Shown here piece by piece: positions 47,013 through 58,600 of a DNA stretch of 64,000 nt. The DNA lies in assembly GCA_036768485.1 (NCBI GenBank), contig JAVLUZ010000191.1:900252-964251 (forward strand), read 5' to 3'. Each line of letters begins with the position of its first letter. Position 1 is the first letter of the stretch. Source of the stretch: Mermis nigrescens. Taxonomy: Eukaryota; Nematoda; Enoplea; Mermithida; Mermithidae. The notes beneath the pieces were generated by a model, which did no database searches, had not been told where the DNA came from, and saw nothing but the letters and a program-made list of their open reading frames with translations. The position numbers and the translations under genes were made by a program.

Positions 47013-47794
47013 TGCTGATAATCAGCCATTCCTACCTGACTTGCACTTACGCTAAGGGCCACTGTTCAATCAGAAATTTGACAACCTTCATATCCTTTTA
47101 GCCGATAACATCATAAGACTAAGTAAATTATTTAACAAAAATTTTGAGAGTTGGTCTTACCTTACTTGCGAGATATAACGTCTAAAAGAAAAGTTTTGGG
47201 CAAGAACAACTGTTTAACTCACAATAAATGGTCTTGCGTGAAGACTCATTGCTCAAATAGTGGTCCTTTAATTTTTTTATTTTTTGCCAAATATATGTCA
47301 CATCTAAGTGCCACATCATACTAAAATTTTGGGAATCACCCGCATCTAAGTATAGGAGTTATAGGACAAAATGTGAAATTTTTCAGTGTACATAGTCAAA
47401 CTTTTTCATATTCAGTCTTACATAATGTCTCAACCCGTCAAACTTGTGGACTTATCAAATTGATAATTCAAAGCCAAAATCTTGCTCTTTCATTTAAAAA
47501 AATATTGACTCTAATATCTTGCGTTGTTAAGAAGTTATAGTCATACAAGTAAATCTACTCTTTTTTGACAAAAAGTGTCGATTTTTCAAACTTTGAGGTT
47601 GATGTTCCAAGCTAAAAATGGTTTTTGTACAAAACGCTTTACACCATGTTGCTCAGAATAAAAAACTGTACAACATACGTCCAAATGAGGATAGGTTATT
47701 TTTTAGCTGTCCGCCCTACTACAGAATTTTTCAGAATTCTGAATGACAAACCTAAAAAATCGCTGGGTTGATTCTTACAGAAATTGACTCTTAA

Positions 47795-48111
47795 TGATTC
47801 ACGGACCAATGAGTTGTAATTTTTCCACAGAAAAATTGAGATTTTATTCGTTATTGTTCATTATCACAAAATCACTGGCCTCAAATTTTTTGTTAGTAAT
47901 AATCGTACAAAAATATATAATTCTTTCATAGGTACCTTAATACGTTAATACGAAACAATCGTGTTAGTACAAATTATCAGCACACTTTACAGACATGCAA
48001 AATAAGCTATAAACAAGAATTCGATCTATGGTCAGGCATGTAACGGATTGAAGATCTGGAAAAATCTTTTAGCATACATTTAACAGGGGGATAGGAGTCC
48101 CCACTCCCCAC
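47795..48111. other. Intergenic, nothing recognised
   Basis: AT-rich sequence between the TTAA element and a MITE; no feature seen. Confidence 0.5.
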
Positions 48112-48352
48112 CACATGTGGGCGTGGGGGAGAGGTTTCGAGGTATGCACACCCCAGGAGGCCGGATGCCCCCTCCACCGGATTTCAATTTTTAAAAAATT
48201 TGTTTTTTTCGCAATTTTTTGATGCCAATGGATAGAGCTCAATGAGGAACATTGAAAAATAGTGTGTTTTTTCGCCATACCACCAGTTTTAAAACTATTT
48301 TTGACCTTTGAAAGATCTCGCACCCCCAGAATTTCAGTGCTGCCCACCTATG
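48112..48352 (-). mobile_element. hAT-type MITE, family 1
   Basis: Reverse copy from CACATGTGGGCGTGGGG to GTGCTGCCCACCTATG. Octamers CTCCCCAC / GTCCCCAC agree at 7 of 8 positions. Confidence 0.9.
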
Positions 48353-48462
48353 GTCCCCACCATTTTTGGGAGGTCCGATGGGGCGAAATTGCCAGCACTT
48401 AAAATTCAATTCTGGGTCTATACATTTTTGGGGGGTGCGCTAGATTCTCGAGAGATCCAGAC

Positions 48463-48694
48463 CATACATGGGCAGCACCAAAATTCAAGGGAGCGCAAGA
48501 TTTTGATCAAAAGGTCAAAAATGGTGGCATGGCTAAAAACACCATTTTTTAACGTTTTGCATCGAGAACTATCTATTTACATCAGAAAATTGCGAAAAAA
48601 AAAAAAAATCAAACATTGAATTCTGGGGGTATTCTTGATTTATGGGGATATTCAGCCTTTTGGGGTGCACACCCCCACCCCACGCCCAAGTGTG
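48463..48694 (+). mobile_element. hAT-type MITE, family 1, splits an older family-3 copy
   Basis: Ends CATACATGGGCAGCACC and CCACGCCCAAGTGTG; octamers ATCCAGAC / GTCCAGAC agree at 7 of 8 positions. The flanks 48360-48462 and 48695-48735 (GGTCCGATGGGGCGAAATTG; CACGCTCATGTGTG) look like the two halves of a family-3 element, which dates this insertion as later. Confidence 0.85.
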
Positions 48695-49129
48695 GTCCAG
48701 ACCCCTCAGAACCCCACGCTCATGTGTGCCCCCACTCACCTAAAGTCCGACCGCCCAACGTGTGCAGCGGACACTGAATGGTACGAAAATGAATTAGCAT
48801 ACGGCAGCGCGAATAATACATTCACGTCAGAACACCGAAAAAATAACTACCAACTGTTTATTTTCGATTTATGAAATTTAGCTTCTTAAGAAGGATCAGA
48901 ATAGATGCAGATAAGCTATTTTTAGTTTTAGTTTATTGACCCAAAAACTGCCCAAATTGTATTGCAGATTCGAAATCCTAAATCCTAGACCCTCCTCCGC
49001 CACTCAGACCCTAAAGAAATTCGCAATCAATTTTGTCATTTTAGGCAATTTTTTTTGATGTCGACGGACAAAACTCGATAAGGAATTTATAAAATGTGCT
49101 TTTTCCTCCCTATTAAAACAATTTCGGCT

Positions 49130-49336
49130 CATTTTAGGTCAAAAAATAGCTTTAAAGATTGTGGTATGGCGCAAAAAATCATTTTCCAACGTTTCTCATC
49201 GATCAGTATCCATTGGCCTAAAAACATTGCGAAAAAAAATTTTCAAAAATTGAAATCTGAGGGGGGAGTATTTTGGTCTCTGGGGGTATTTTAGTTTCCA
49301 GGGGGCATACTATCCAAATCCCCCCGCCCATGTATG
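49130..49336 (+). repeat. 5'-truncated family-1 MITE
   Basis: Begins at AGGTCAAAAAATAGC without the usual CATAGGTGGGCAG start and ends CCGCCCATGTATG; the core GTTTCTCATCGATCAGTATC is present. It lies just downstream of the acyltransferase stop codon. Confidence 0.75.
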
Positions 49337-49394
49337 CTTTATAATGCCCTCCTAAGTGACACAATTTTAGCTAAATATACGATAAAACGTCGCG

Positions 49395-49634
49395 TTAACA
49401 AGTCGCTTGGGTCGCCGCCGCTGCTGGCCCATCCGACACATTATTACTACTATTTTCTCCGTTGTTGATCAATTCTTGAACCGTAACGTTCCGACACGAT
49501 TTTAATTTGTGATAAGACAATCTCTTACGTAAATGCAAATGCTCCAGGCGTTGCACGGGAATTTCAAGGGCGCACGTGAGCCAGAAAGCACAGAAGAACG
49601 TCAGCAATACGTGACCGAAATAAGAGAATAGCAG
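49395..49634 (-). CDS. Acyltransferase-3 last exon and stop
   Basis: Reads LLFSYFGHVLLTFFCAFWLT-CALEIPVQRLEHLHLRKRLS, then a polar Asn/Ala-rich tail ending with TAA at 49397-49395. The last helix followed by E.P...LE is the usual end of the domain. The acceptor TTTTTTAG is preceded on this strand by a tandem TTTTTGAA tract. No clear AATAAA was seen downstream. Confidence 0.93.
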   Translation of the reverse strand: MLFSYFGHVLLTFFCAFWLTCALEIPVQRLEHLHLRKRLSYHKLKSCRNVTVQELINNGENSSNNVSDGPAAAATQATC

Positions 49635-52600
49635 CTAAAAAATTCAAAAATTCAAAAAATTCAAAAATTCAAAAAATTCAAAAATTCAAAAATTACTGGA
49701 TAATGCTTTACATTAATTTTCATTTATTTTTACAGTTTTTAGTTTGAATCTTCCCCGATTTGAAATTCTAAAAATATCGAATGGACATTTACTCGAACTA
49801 TATCTATCGGAGATCCCAAGTCAAAGTCGAATGTCCTCACACATGCCTCAAAGTAGAGATTTTTACCCCCTCCGACTTGCCCAGGACAATTTAGGCACTT
49901 TTTGGCCAAAAAATTTTGGACATCAGCATTTAAAAAACACGTACATTTACGTGTCCGCCTTATAAAAGCTATAAAAATAGATGAGTAAAAAAATAAATAA
50001 ATAAGTAAAAAAATAAATACAAAAATAAAAAAATGTAAATATACGACGTAAACGAAGATCACAAAACCCTATACGGCGACACTGCAACACTAGGTTATTC
50101 TGTTTAAAATTAATTTTTCCCCTTCCGAAAAAATTCGAGATTTTGTTTCGCTTTGTGCACTTAGTTCACACTTTTTCGTTTTTTCTTCATCTCGTTTTTC
50201 ATCCCAGTTTCTTATTCACGTGTACCTTCATTTAATTAATATTCAAGCCTTCTTATTATTCTATAATATCACATTGTGTCATTTTTTATTATTAAGTCCA
50301 TCAGTGGATCATCATTGTTAATCCGGAACATACGTGGGTAGTACCCAAATTCTGGGGGTTAGGATGGGGTAAATAGTCAAAAATGTTACTAAAAATAGAA
50401 TTCTGGAGGGTCTACAGTAATCTGCGGGGGTATTTCAACTTCTGGGGGTATAAACCTGTATTCTAAACTCCCCACGCCCATGTGTGGTCCGGCATACGTT
50501 TGATTGAATTGTCTTATCCTAAATAATGATCCAGAACAGGATAAATGAAGGTGAGCCCAGAAAATACCCATATTTCATGTATTATTTTAATAATCAATTC
50601 AAAAAACCTGCTAAAAGCTTTTTTAATCGAAAGAAAAAAGGTGTACAACAAGTCTATAAATTTGCAATATATAAGAAGAAACCGTCCTATCGTTGCTGTT
50701 GTGCTTGAACTTATAGCACGCATTTTTGAAAAAATTGAAAAATTATACGAGCGCGTATTACTATTTTAAAATAAAAAAACAGAAAGAGTAAAATTTGATG
50801 TGAAGCACACATTGCTCTTGCTTTTTAAATACACGCATAAATTATCTATTATAATTTATTGAGGAATAAGCTGATTGAACGGGCAATTAAGGCTAAAAGC
50901 GTGACTTAAAAGAATATTTGCATTCTTAATGATGATATTTCCCACAGAATAGCCTTTGCTAATACTCGAGCACGTATTCAATACTGTGATATTTTGCTCA
51001 TGTTTCATCAATAATTTGTCACGTAGTTAGGAAAAAATTTCAGCCGCGTAGGTATCCACTGCATACGGAGATACGTACACACAAGGACCACATAGGTGGG
51101 CGGCACCAAAGCTCTGGGGGTGCAAGATTTTTTCAAAGGTCAGTCAAAAATGGCGGTATGGCGCAAAAACACCATTTTTCAACGTTTCTCATCGAGAAAT
51201 ATCCATTGGCATCAAAAAAATTGCGAAAAAAACAAAAAAAATTTAAAAATTGAATTCTGAGGGGAGGGGTACTTTGGTTTCTGGAGGGGAGCCTTTGATT
51301 TCTGGGGGTGCATACCCCCAAACCCCCACGCCCAGGTATGAAGGACCATCCTTTGACATGCACAGCATGGGATTTCTGGGGGTCAAAATAAAACGTTTCT
51401 CGAGAGTGGCCTTTTTCGGATAAAAAACGGTGGATACACATCAAAGAACGTTTAAAAAATTTGGCGACAAATTCAGCCAAAACAATCAGTATTGTATATG
51501 ACGACATGAATTAAAAATTTGAGCCAAAAGGTCGTTGAAAACGCTCAGAACAGCACCTTTTCTGCGTTTTTTTTTTGGAAAACCGCGAATTCGGAGGGGG
51601 GATGAAAAGATTTCCGGAAGATAAAAACTTTCTAAGGGAGGGGGAGGGTGAAACCATCAAAGCCCCCAAGATCGTTTATGACCACTGCACATGGATGCGG
51701 GGGTCTGGAGAGTCACCCCAAAATTGATTGACCTCCAGAATGTAATTTTTGGTGCTATTTTCGGCAATCTGGCCCCATCGGACCCTCAAACGTTTGCTGC
51801 TGCCCACCTATGATGGCCACCCTGTATATGCAAGATTGGTTATTGAATTTCATCATGTGTTCGGTTACCCAGCTCCTCAAAGTCGAGAGTTTTAAGCTGC
51901 CTCCTTCATTTTTGGCAGTAAATATTTTTAAGGGCCATTTTAGGCAGTTTTTTCCTGTCAAGTCTAAAAACAGCTGGCGCTACCCGAAATTCTGATCAGT
52001 CGAAAGTACGCGTAGTACGTACCGAATGGTAAACGCCCATGTAATGAATGGGACGCATAAAACTGGAATAAGTGATCAAAATAAGCATCGGATGAATCAG
52101 GTAGGCTGAATAAACTAGGCGACTAAACGGCTTCCAGACGTTCAAGGATAAAAATCGGTTGACCGGACCTAAAAATGCGAGATATTAAAGGCGTTTTTAA
52201 TAAAAATGGTCGTTACCCCATCACCCTAGAGTCAGAAAATTTCTTACCTCCCATACATGATCTGGGGGATTTCAACCTCCCTCCCGGGAAAATTTTAACA
52301 CCCCCAGAATTGGAGATTCATTGAAGGTAACCAGAAATTAACTAGAAAATTTAAAGAGAAAATGTTTTTTTTAAGCGGTTTTAGCTATTTATTTGCTCAA
52401 AAGTGCCAAATTTTTGGCGCTTCGCGCCATTATACTCATGTTTTGACTATATTTTGTTCAATTTGTTCTGACTTTTTTATTTTTTCCCAAATTTTTTAAC
52501 ATTTCTATGCTCTTCGTCAGAAACGCTGAAAAACGATGTTTTTGACGCGTACCTAACATTTTTGGACCCAAAAAAGGCACTTTATTATTTCATCCAACAG

Positions 52601-55600
52601 CATTCCCATGCTCTGCATGTATGCCCCCCGATTTTCGAAAAAAATTGAATTTTTTCCCCCTTTTTAAGTGTTTTTGGCCGTTTCGGGCTAAAAATTGAAG
52701 GTCATTTACCTCCCCCCAAAAAAAAAATAACCGGGGACCCCATGCGAAAATTCGAGCCATTACATGCTGATACGGTTATTAACAATAGATCTAAGGAAAA
52801 GTTATAAAGTTAAATAAAAATTTCGATATCACAAAAAAATCAAAGCTCCGACATAACCACATACGGGCGGGAGAATAAGAAGTTCGGGACGTCTGAACCC
52901 TCATTATCCTGAAGAACCCCAGAATCTGATAGACTAAGAGAACTGAATTATCAAAAACTTTCACATGTTTTCGCGATTTGTTAGTTCAATTGATAGGACC
53001 GATAAGATTAAAATTTATAAAATCTTCTTTTCCAAGCCATTTTCTATTAAATGACAGCCATTCGCTGGAACGTGCAAAATTCACAGCGAAAAAAGCACAT
53101 TTCCAAAATTCAAATGTGTTGACCCATCGGATTCTGGCAAAATTTTACAGATTCGACACCCATAGAACCTTAAAAAATGCACCAGTATACGATCATTAAT
53201 TCTTTATGGAAACCAGAAGCGAAAAACCGCCCACCGCAGAGCCCCAGAAATTTATTTTCAAAGTTTTTCGTTTTTTCCGTATTTTTTGTACCAATCAACA
53301 TATGGTAATTTTTCGCCGCTACTATCAATTTTTCGGTCCTTTTTTGATCCCTAAAAATTTTCAAACGCCCGATCTCGCTAAATTTCGGCATTGTCCAAGC
53401 ACTATAATCACCTCCACACATAAGCGTGATGGTAAGGGGTCTGGGGTTTAGAACATACGTGGGCAGCGAGAAAATTTTGGGGGTCAGGATGGCTAAAATT
53501 GCAAAAAATGTTACTAAAAATAGAATTCTGGGGGTTTACAGTAATCTGGGGAGTGTTTAAATTCTGATGAAGGGGGTACAACTCCCAACCCATCCCTCAC
53601 GCCCATATGTGGTTTAGACCCTCTCTCGAGAACCCAGCAGACCCCAGAGTTAAAGTTTTTAGATAGTAATTCTGGAATTTTTGCCAGGCCCCGAGAATTT
53701 AGCTGCTGCCCGTGTGCGATCACCTCCGTGCCCCGTGGCGCAAGCCAAAATGGCGTATGCGATAAACGCCGCCCAGAGTACGCGGCAAAACGCTCCGTAA
53801 ATAAATTTGCCAACTACTGGCATGGTGCCAGTTCGGGAAAAATCGTAAATGCCAAACAATACGCCTAAGCCGACGGCGGTTGTTGACAGCCAACCGATAA
53901 TATTCAACCACTGAGTAGAAATCGTTTAAAAATTAATACCCTTGCCAAAAAACGATAAAATAGAATGGAATGGAGAAAAAATAAAAAAGAGCAGAAAATA
54001 TGGCCAAAATGATGAACCCACACGAAGATGAATAAAAGCGAGACGAACGAATAAAAACAATCAAAAAATAAAAAACGACGTAAAAACAAATTAATGAATC
54101 AAATAATACAACAAATAGTGCACAAGCAGTAAAAAATGATGTAGTTATATTAATATAATAGAGTACGACATAATAATGCATCAATTACGAAAATTAATAA
54201 TATTACAATAATATTGCGTATAAATTTATATTAGTAATACTTTAATACGTATAAAAGCACGCGAATCGTGGGATGGCGCGAATGTTTCAACCAGAATCGG
54301 TCTGTTATGAATCCCCAGACTGAGATATTAACCCCTCGCACATTGAAGGCAGAAACTTACGTTTTTAGGCAATTTTTAGGAGCTTTTTTGTCATTTTTGT
54401 CCAAAAACTAAAGGTCATTTACCGTTCTCAAAAAACGGATGAGGCCATAGGTGGGCAGCCCCGAAATTCTGGGGGGGGTGAAAAAATTTTTTCAGAGGTC
54501 AAAAAATGGTCTTAAAAGTGGTCGTATGGCGAAAAGAACACCATTTTTCGACGTTTCTCATCGAGCACTATCCAATGGCATCAAAAATTCGCTAAAAAAG
54601 CAAAAAAAAATTTAAAATTTGAATTCTGGGGGAGGGGTATTTTGATTTCTGGGGGGGGGTATTTCAACTCCTGGGGGATGCATACCTTCCTACCCAACCC
54701 CTCCCCACGCCCACGTGTGGATGAGGCCCCTCCCGAAATTTTGACCTTTTACATTCTGCATATAATAGTACGCTGTTATACAGTAATCGAATAATCCAGG
54801 CATCCTACAATACGCGTAATAAAAAAATTTCTGCAGCCAAGTCGAAGTTGTTTTCGGATATTCTAGTCCTATCCAAAATATCCCAAAATAACAGTTCAAG
54901 TGAAAATTATTGCACTGAATAAGAATAATACTATGGAATATACTTCCGAAAATATATTTAAAATATGTTCTTGAATAATTTACGATAAAATATTATAATA
55001 AATATTTTATTATAATACTTTTGGAATCGCAATGCTAAGCTGCCTTTTGTAAAGGACATAGCCTAATAGCAGACCGATAAAAAACGGTCCACAACGACAA
55101 TATGGCTTAACGTATACGTCTCTCGTAAAGTCTTCGATAAATTGTATCCTAAAATAGCAGAACGTGTTGTTGTATTTAGAAAATAAAAAAATTAAAAATC
55201 TTTCTCATATACAAGCAACGATGCCGTTTTGCAGAATGGAGGACAGCTCACTTAGGTGAGGAAGGGGGTCTGCCCACGAAAATTCAGCGTGGGTTTTCTT
55301 GGTGGGGAGTTTAGGAAGGATTTGACCCCCCAGAATGACAACTAACCCTCCGCAAAATGGCTGCGACCCCCCAGAATTGTCGATTTTTTTGTAAGAGTTG
55401 GTAAAAGTTATAAAAAGTGTACCTTTTTAGGCGTTTATAGCTCATTTTTGGCTCTAAAATCTCAAATTTTCGGCGCTTCGCGCCATACGCACATGTTTTG
55501 ATTATATTTTGTTCAATTTACTCAATTTTTCTCAAATTTTTCATGAGATTTCTTCTACGTTTTTATGTTCTAGAAAAAGCGAGCATCGTCTGAAACGTCA

Positions 55601-58600
55601 AAAAACAGTGTTTTTGACGTGTACCCATCGTTTTTCAGCCCAAAAAGGCACTTTTTAAAAAGTTTTCGGGCCTGCCTCCCCAGAATTCCCATGCTGTACA
55701 TGTATGACCAGTCCACCAATAATTTTAAAAAGTGCAGTTTTATGGTTTAAAAACCATGGGTACGCGTCAAAAACAAATGTTTTTTACGCTTCGAATAATG
55801 CTCGTTCTTACTAGAACATAAGAACGTTAAAAAACTTAAAAAATATAAAAAATTGAATGAATCAGAACAAAGTATAATTTAAAAAATTAAATACATGGCG
55901 CTGAGTGCCGAAAATTTGACGCTGTCGAGTCAAAAATTTAGCTTAAACACTTTAAAAATGAAAATTTTCCACGAAATGTTTTTGTTAAATCGACAATTTG
56001 GAAGGCTTTCAAAAGCTGGTCTAGGGAGGGGGGCAAAATCCTTCCCCGTACCCCCTTTCCAACCTCAAAGAACACGTATGGTCTACCCCAGAAACCAAAA
56101 GGCCTCAACCTAAATTAGAAGGACCCCCACCCCAGAATTTTGTTTTTTTCGTCCATTCGCAATGCCCATCAGAATTTTGCCGTCCTATTCTGACCTTTAA
56201 AAGTTTTCGGGTCCAATCAAGACCCTTTACCAGAGTTCGGGTCCTGCCCATGTATGAGGGATAATACTCACTTTTAAATTTATAATATTTCACTAAATAT
56301 TGACTTTTTACTCGTAAAAAATCAAAACGAGTATACTATTTGAGTCAGAGCTGAACTGTCTCATCCGACATTCAGCTATTGCACACTTAAAATCTTTTCA
56401 ACTAAGCAGCATAGAATCTACGTACTGAAAAACTGCAGAGTGTTATGTCTAGTATGTAAATTGTCTTCCCTACAGACATATTGCAAATTTCAAAGAACAA
56501 AAATAAAACTACGAGTTACAACATAGGAGTCCATTTTTAATTTAATTTGTCAATTTTGATTTTTAAAATGTTTTTCAGCTTGATTTTTTTCATTTCCTAC
56601 TTTAACACAAAGTCCCTTTCATAGCTGGAAATCTAGACTGAGTGGAAATTGGCTTGAAGATCGCGATAAAACTTAAAATATGCGAACTAATGATACCAAT
56701 TCGCAGTTTCCGGTCTAACCGCGAAATGTTTCGAGTGAATTTCTGGTCGTCGTAATGGCTTGGTCCAAATTGACTAATTTCGCATTTATAATTGAAACAA
56801 AATTTCAAACAGAATATTAAATTTTCGCAAGGATGCCAGCCTAAGCTGACCAAAAAATCTGTTTTTGTCATTTATTTCGAAATTTAAAAAAATGTAGCCA
56901 ATTCTTTCATTTTTAGGGCAAGGCGCCGAATCAACCGAAAACTGTTTTTCAGCCAAAAAAGCGATTTATATTTTTTGGAAAGAGACGCTACTTTCAATTC
57001 CGTCAATCATAGGTGGAACGGCCCCAAAGTTCTGAGGCGGGGGTGCAAGATTTTTTCAAAAGTCAAAAAATAGCCTTAAAAATGGTGGTATGGCGAAAAA
57101 ACACCATTTTTCAACGTTTCTCATCGAGCACTATCCATTGGCATCGAAAAATTGCGAAAAAACAAATCAATTTCAAAAATTGAATTCTGGGGGGGGTATT
57201 TTGGTTTCTGGGAAGTGCATACCCCAAACCCTCCCCCAACGTCCAGGTATGCCGTCAATACGGTAGTTTTGTGATAGTCAACAAATGAATAGATGCAGAG
57301 ACATATTCGATATCGGGAATTTAAGCTTATCTTATAAATCACCCGTAAAATTGATATTTCATAGAAAATTGACACTTTCTTAATATTTTAATAAAATAAC
57401 GACGTAAGTATGACAACGCTCTAATAAGCATTATCATAATTTGTAAAAATAGAATAAATAATTTCGTTTAAAATTAATCCAATAATAAAATTAGTTTTAT
57501 TATTAAAATTAACAATTTCACTTTTCTATATCGTTGAATAAAACGCTGATTGGCGGAAAAGCGTCGTTCGACACTATCAGTATACCCCGAATTATCGAGC
57601 TGCCCAAAATCAGGCTAACGATAAGGATAAGTCCGGCGATTTGGCTGCTGAATAAAACGGAACATTTAAAGATTGAAAAAATTTGAAATTTAAAAAATTT
57701 AAGATTTAATGAAATTTAAAAATTTAATAATTCAAAAATTGAATTCAACAAATAAAAATTTGAAAATTTAAAAAATGTACAAATTAATTAATTAAAAATT
57801 AAAAAATATTACAAAATCAAAAAAAATCGTCTTACGTCCACAAAAGCGCCAAAATTGGAATCGACAATACGAAGAACTGCATATCGTTCGCCAAATACCA
57901 CGACCAAACCATGCACTAAATCACATGCAAATCGAGTAATTTCGAAATCAATTATTTAAATTTTTTCATATAATTCGTAATTTGCGAAATAATCTAATTT
58001 GTATGAAGCTAATTTATTTTGTTATAAAATGAAGTTATAAAATTTAAAATATACAAATCTAATTTATTTTATTATAAAATTTATTTTATCATAAAATAAT
58101 CTAATTTATTTTATTATAAAATTTTTATTATAAAACGAATTTACAAAATAATCTAAACCCCTCCTAATTCTATTATATATAAAGCTCTAACCTCCGTGCT
58201 AACGAAATTATTGACGTACAACAAATTCGACCACCAGTGTTGGTTGCAAACGGGGGGTTCCAGGCCGTTCTGATTCCACATCGGACCGTCGTTCAAATAT
58301 TTGACTAGAATGATATCAATTGCCAAAACGATGGCGTAGAGTGGAGTTAGCCTAATATCGTTGGAATAAAAGGGCGATATTATTCGAAAAAGAAAATTTA
58401 ATATGTACGTACATAATCTATGGAAGGGGTTTAAAGAGTGGTTTCACCGGAGGGCTTAAAGAGTGGTTTCAGCCCCCCTATCCAGATATTTCTACAGCTC
58501 CCCTCCTAGAATTTTTGATTTTCGGAAAAAATTGCTGAATTTTGAGCGTTTTTTGGCGATTTTTCGGGCTAATAAATTTACAATTTCGAGGCTCATTTTT

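Larger units (their letters stand above)
44652..47790. mobile_element. 3.1-kb DNA transposon, TTAA target site, ~700-bp inverted repeats
   Basis: Both ends read GAGTCAATTTCTGTAA inward and are flanked by TTAA (44648-44651 and 47791-47794). The inverted repeats run to about 45385 and from about 47012, with a 40-50 bp length difference near the ends. Shared stretches include AATAACCTATCCTCATTT, AAAAATCGACACTTTTTGTC (complement on the right) and the inner TGGCTGATTATCAGCACACA. The unique 1.6-kb centre carries two coding fragments. TTAA duplication occurs in piggyBac and Kolobok elements. The GAG...CTC termini are not piggyBac-like, and no transposase was recognised, so the superfamily is open. 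Confidence 0.88.

Noticed and set aside
53720..53911. Alternative frame MVEYYRLAVNNRR on the minus strand
   Set aside because: The overlapping frame WLNIIGW...ACATGHGG matches the acyltransferase family and keeps splice phase on both sides.
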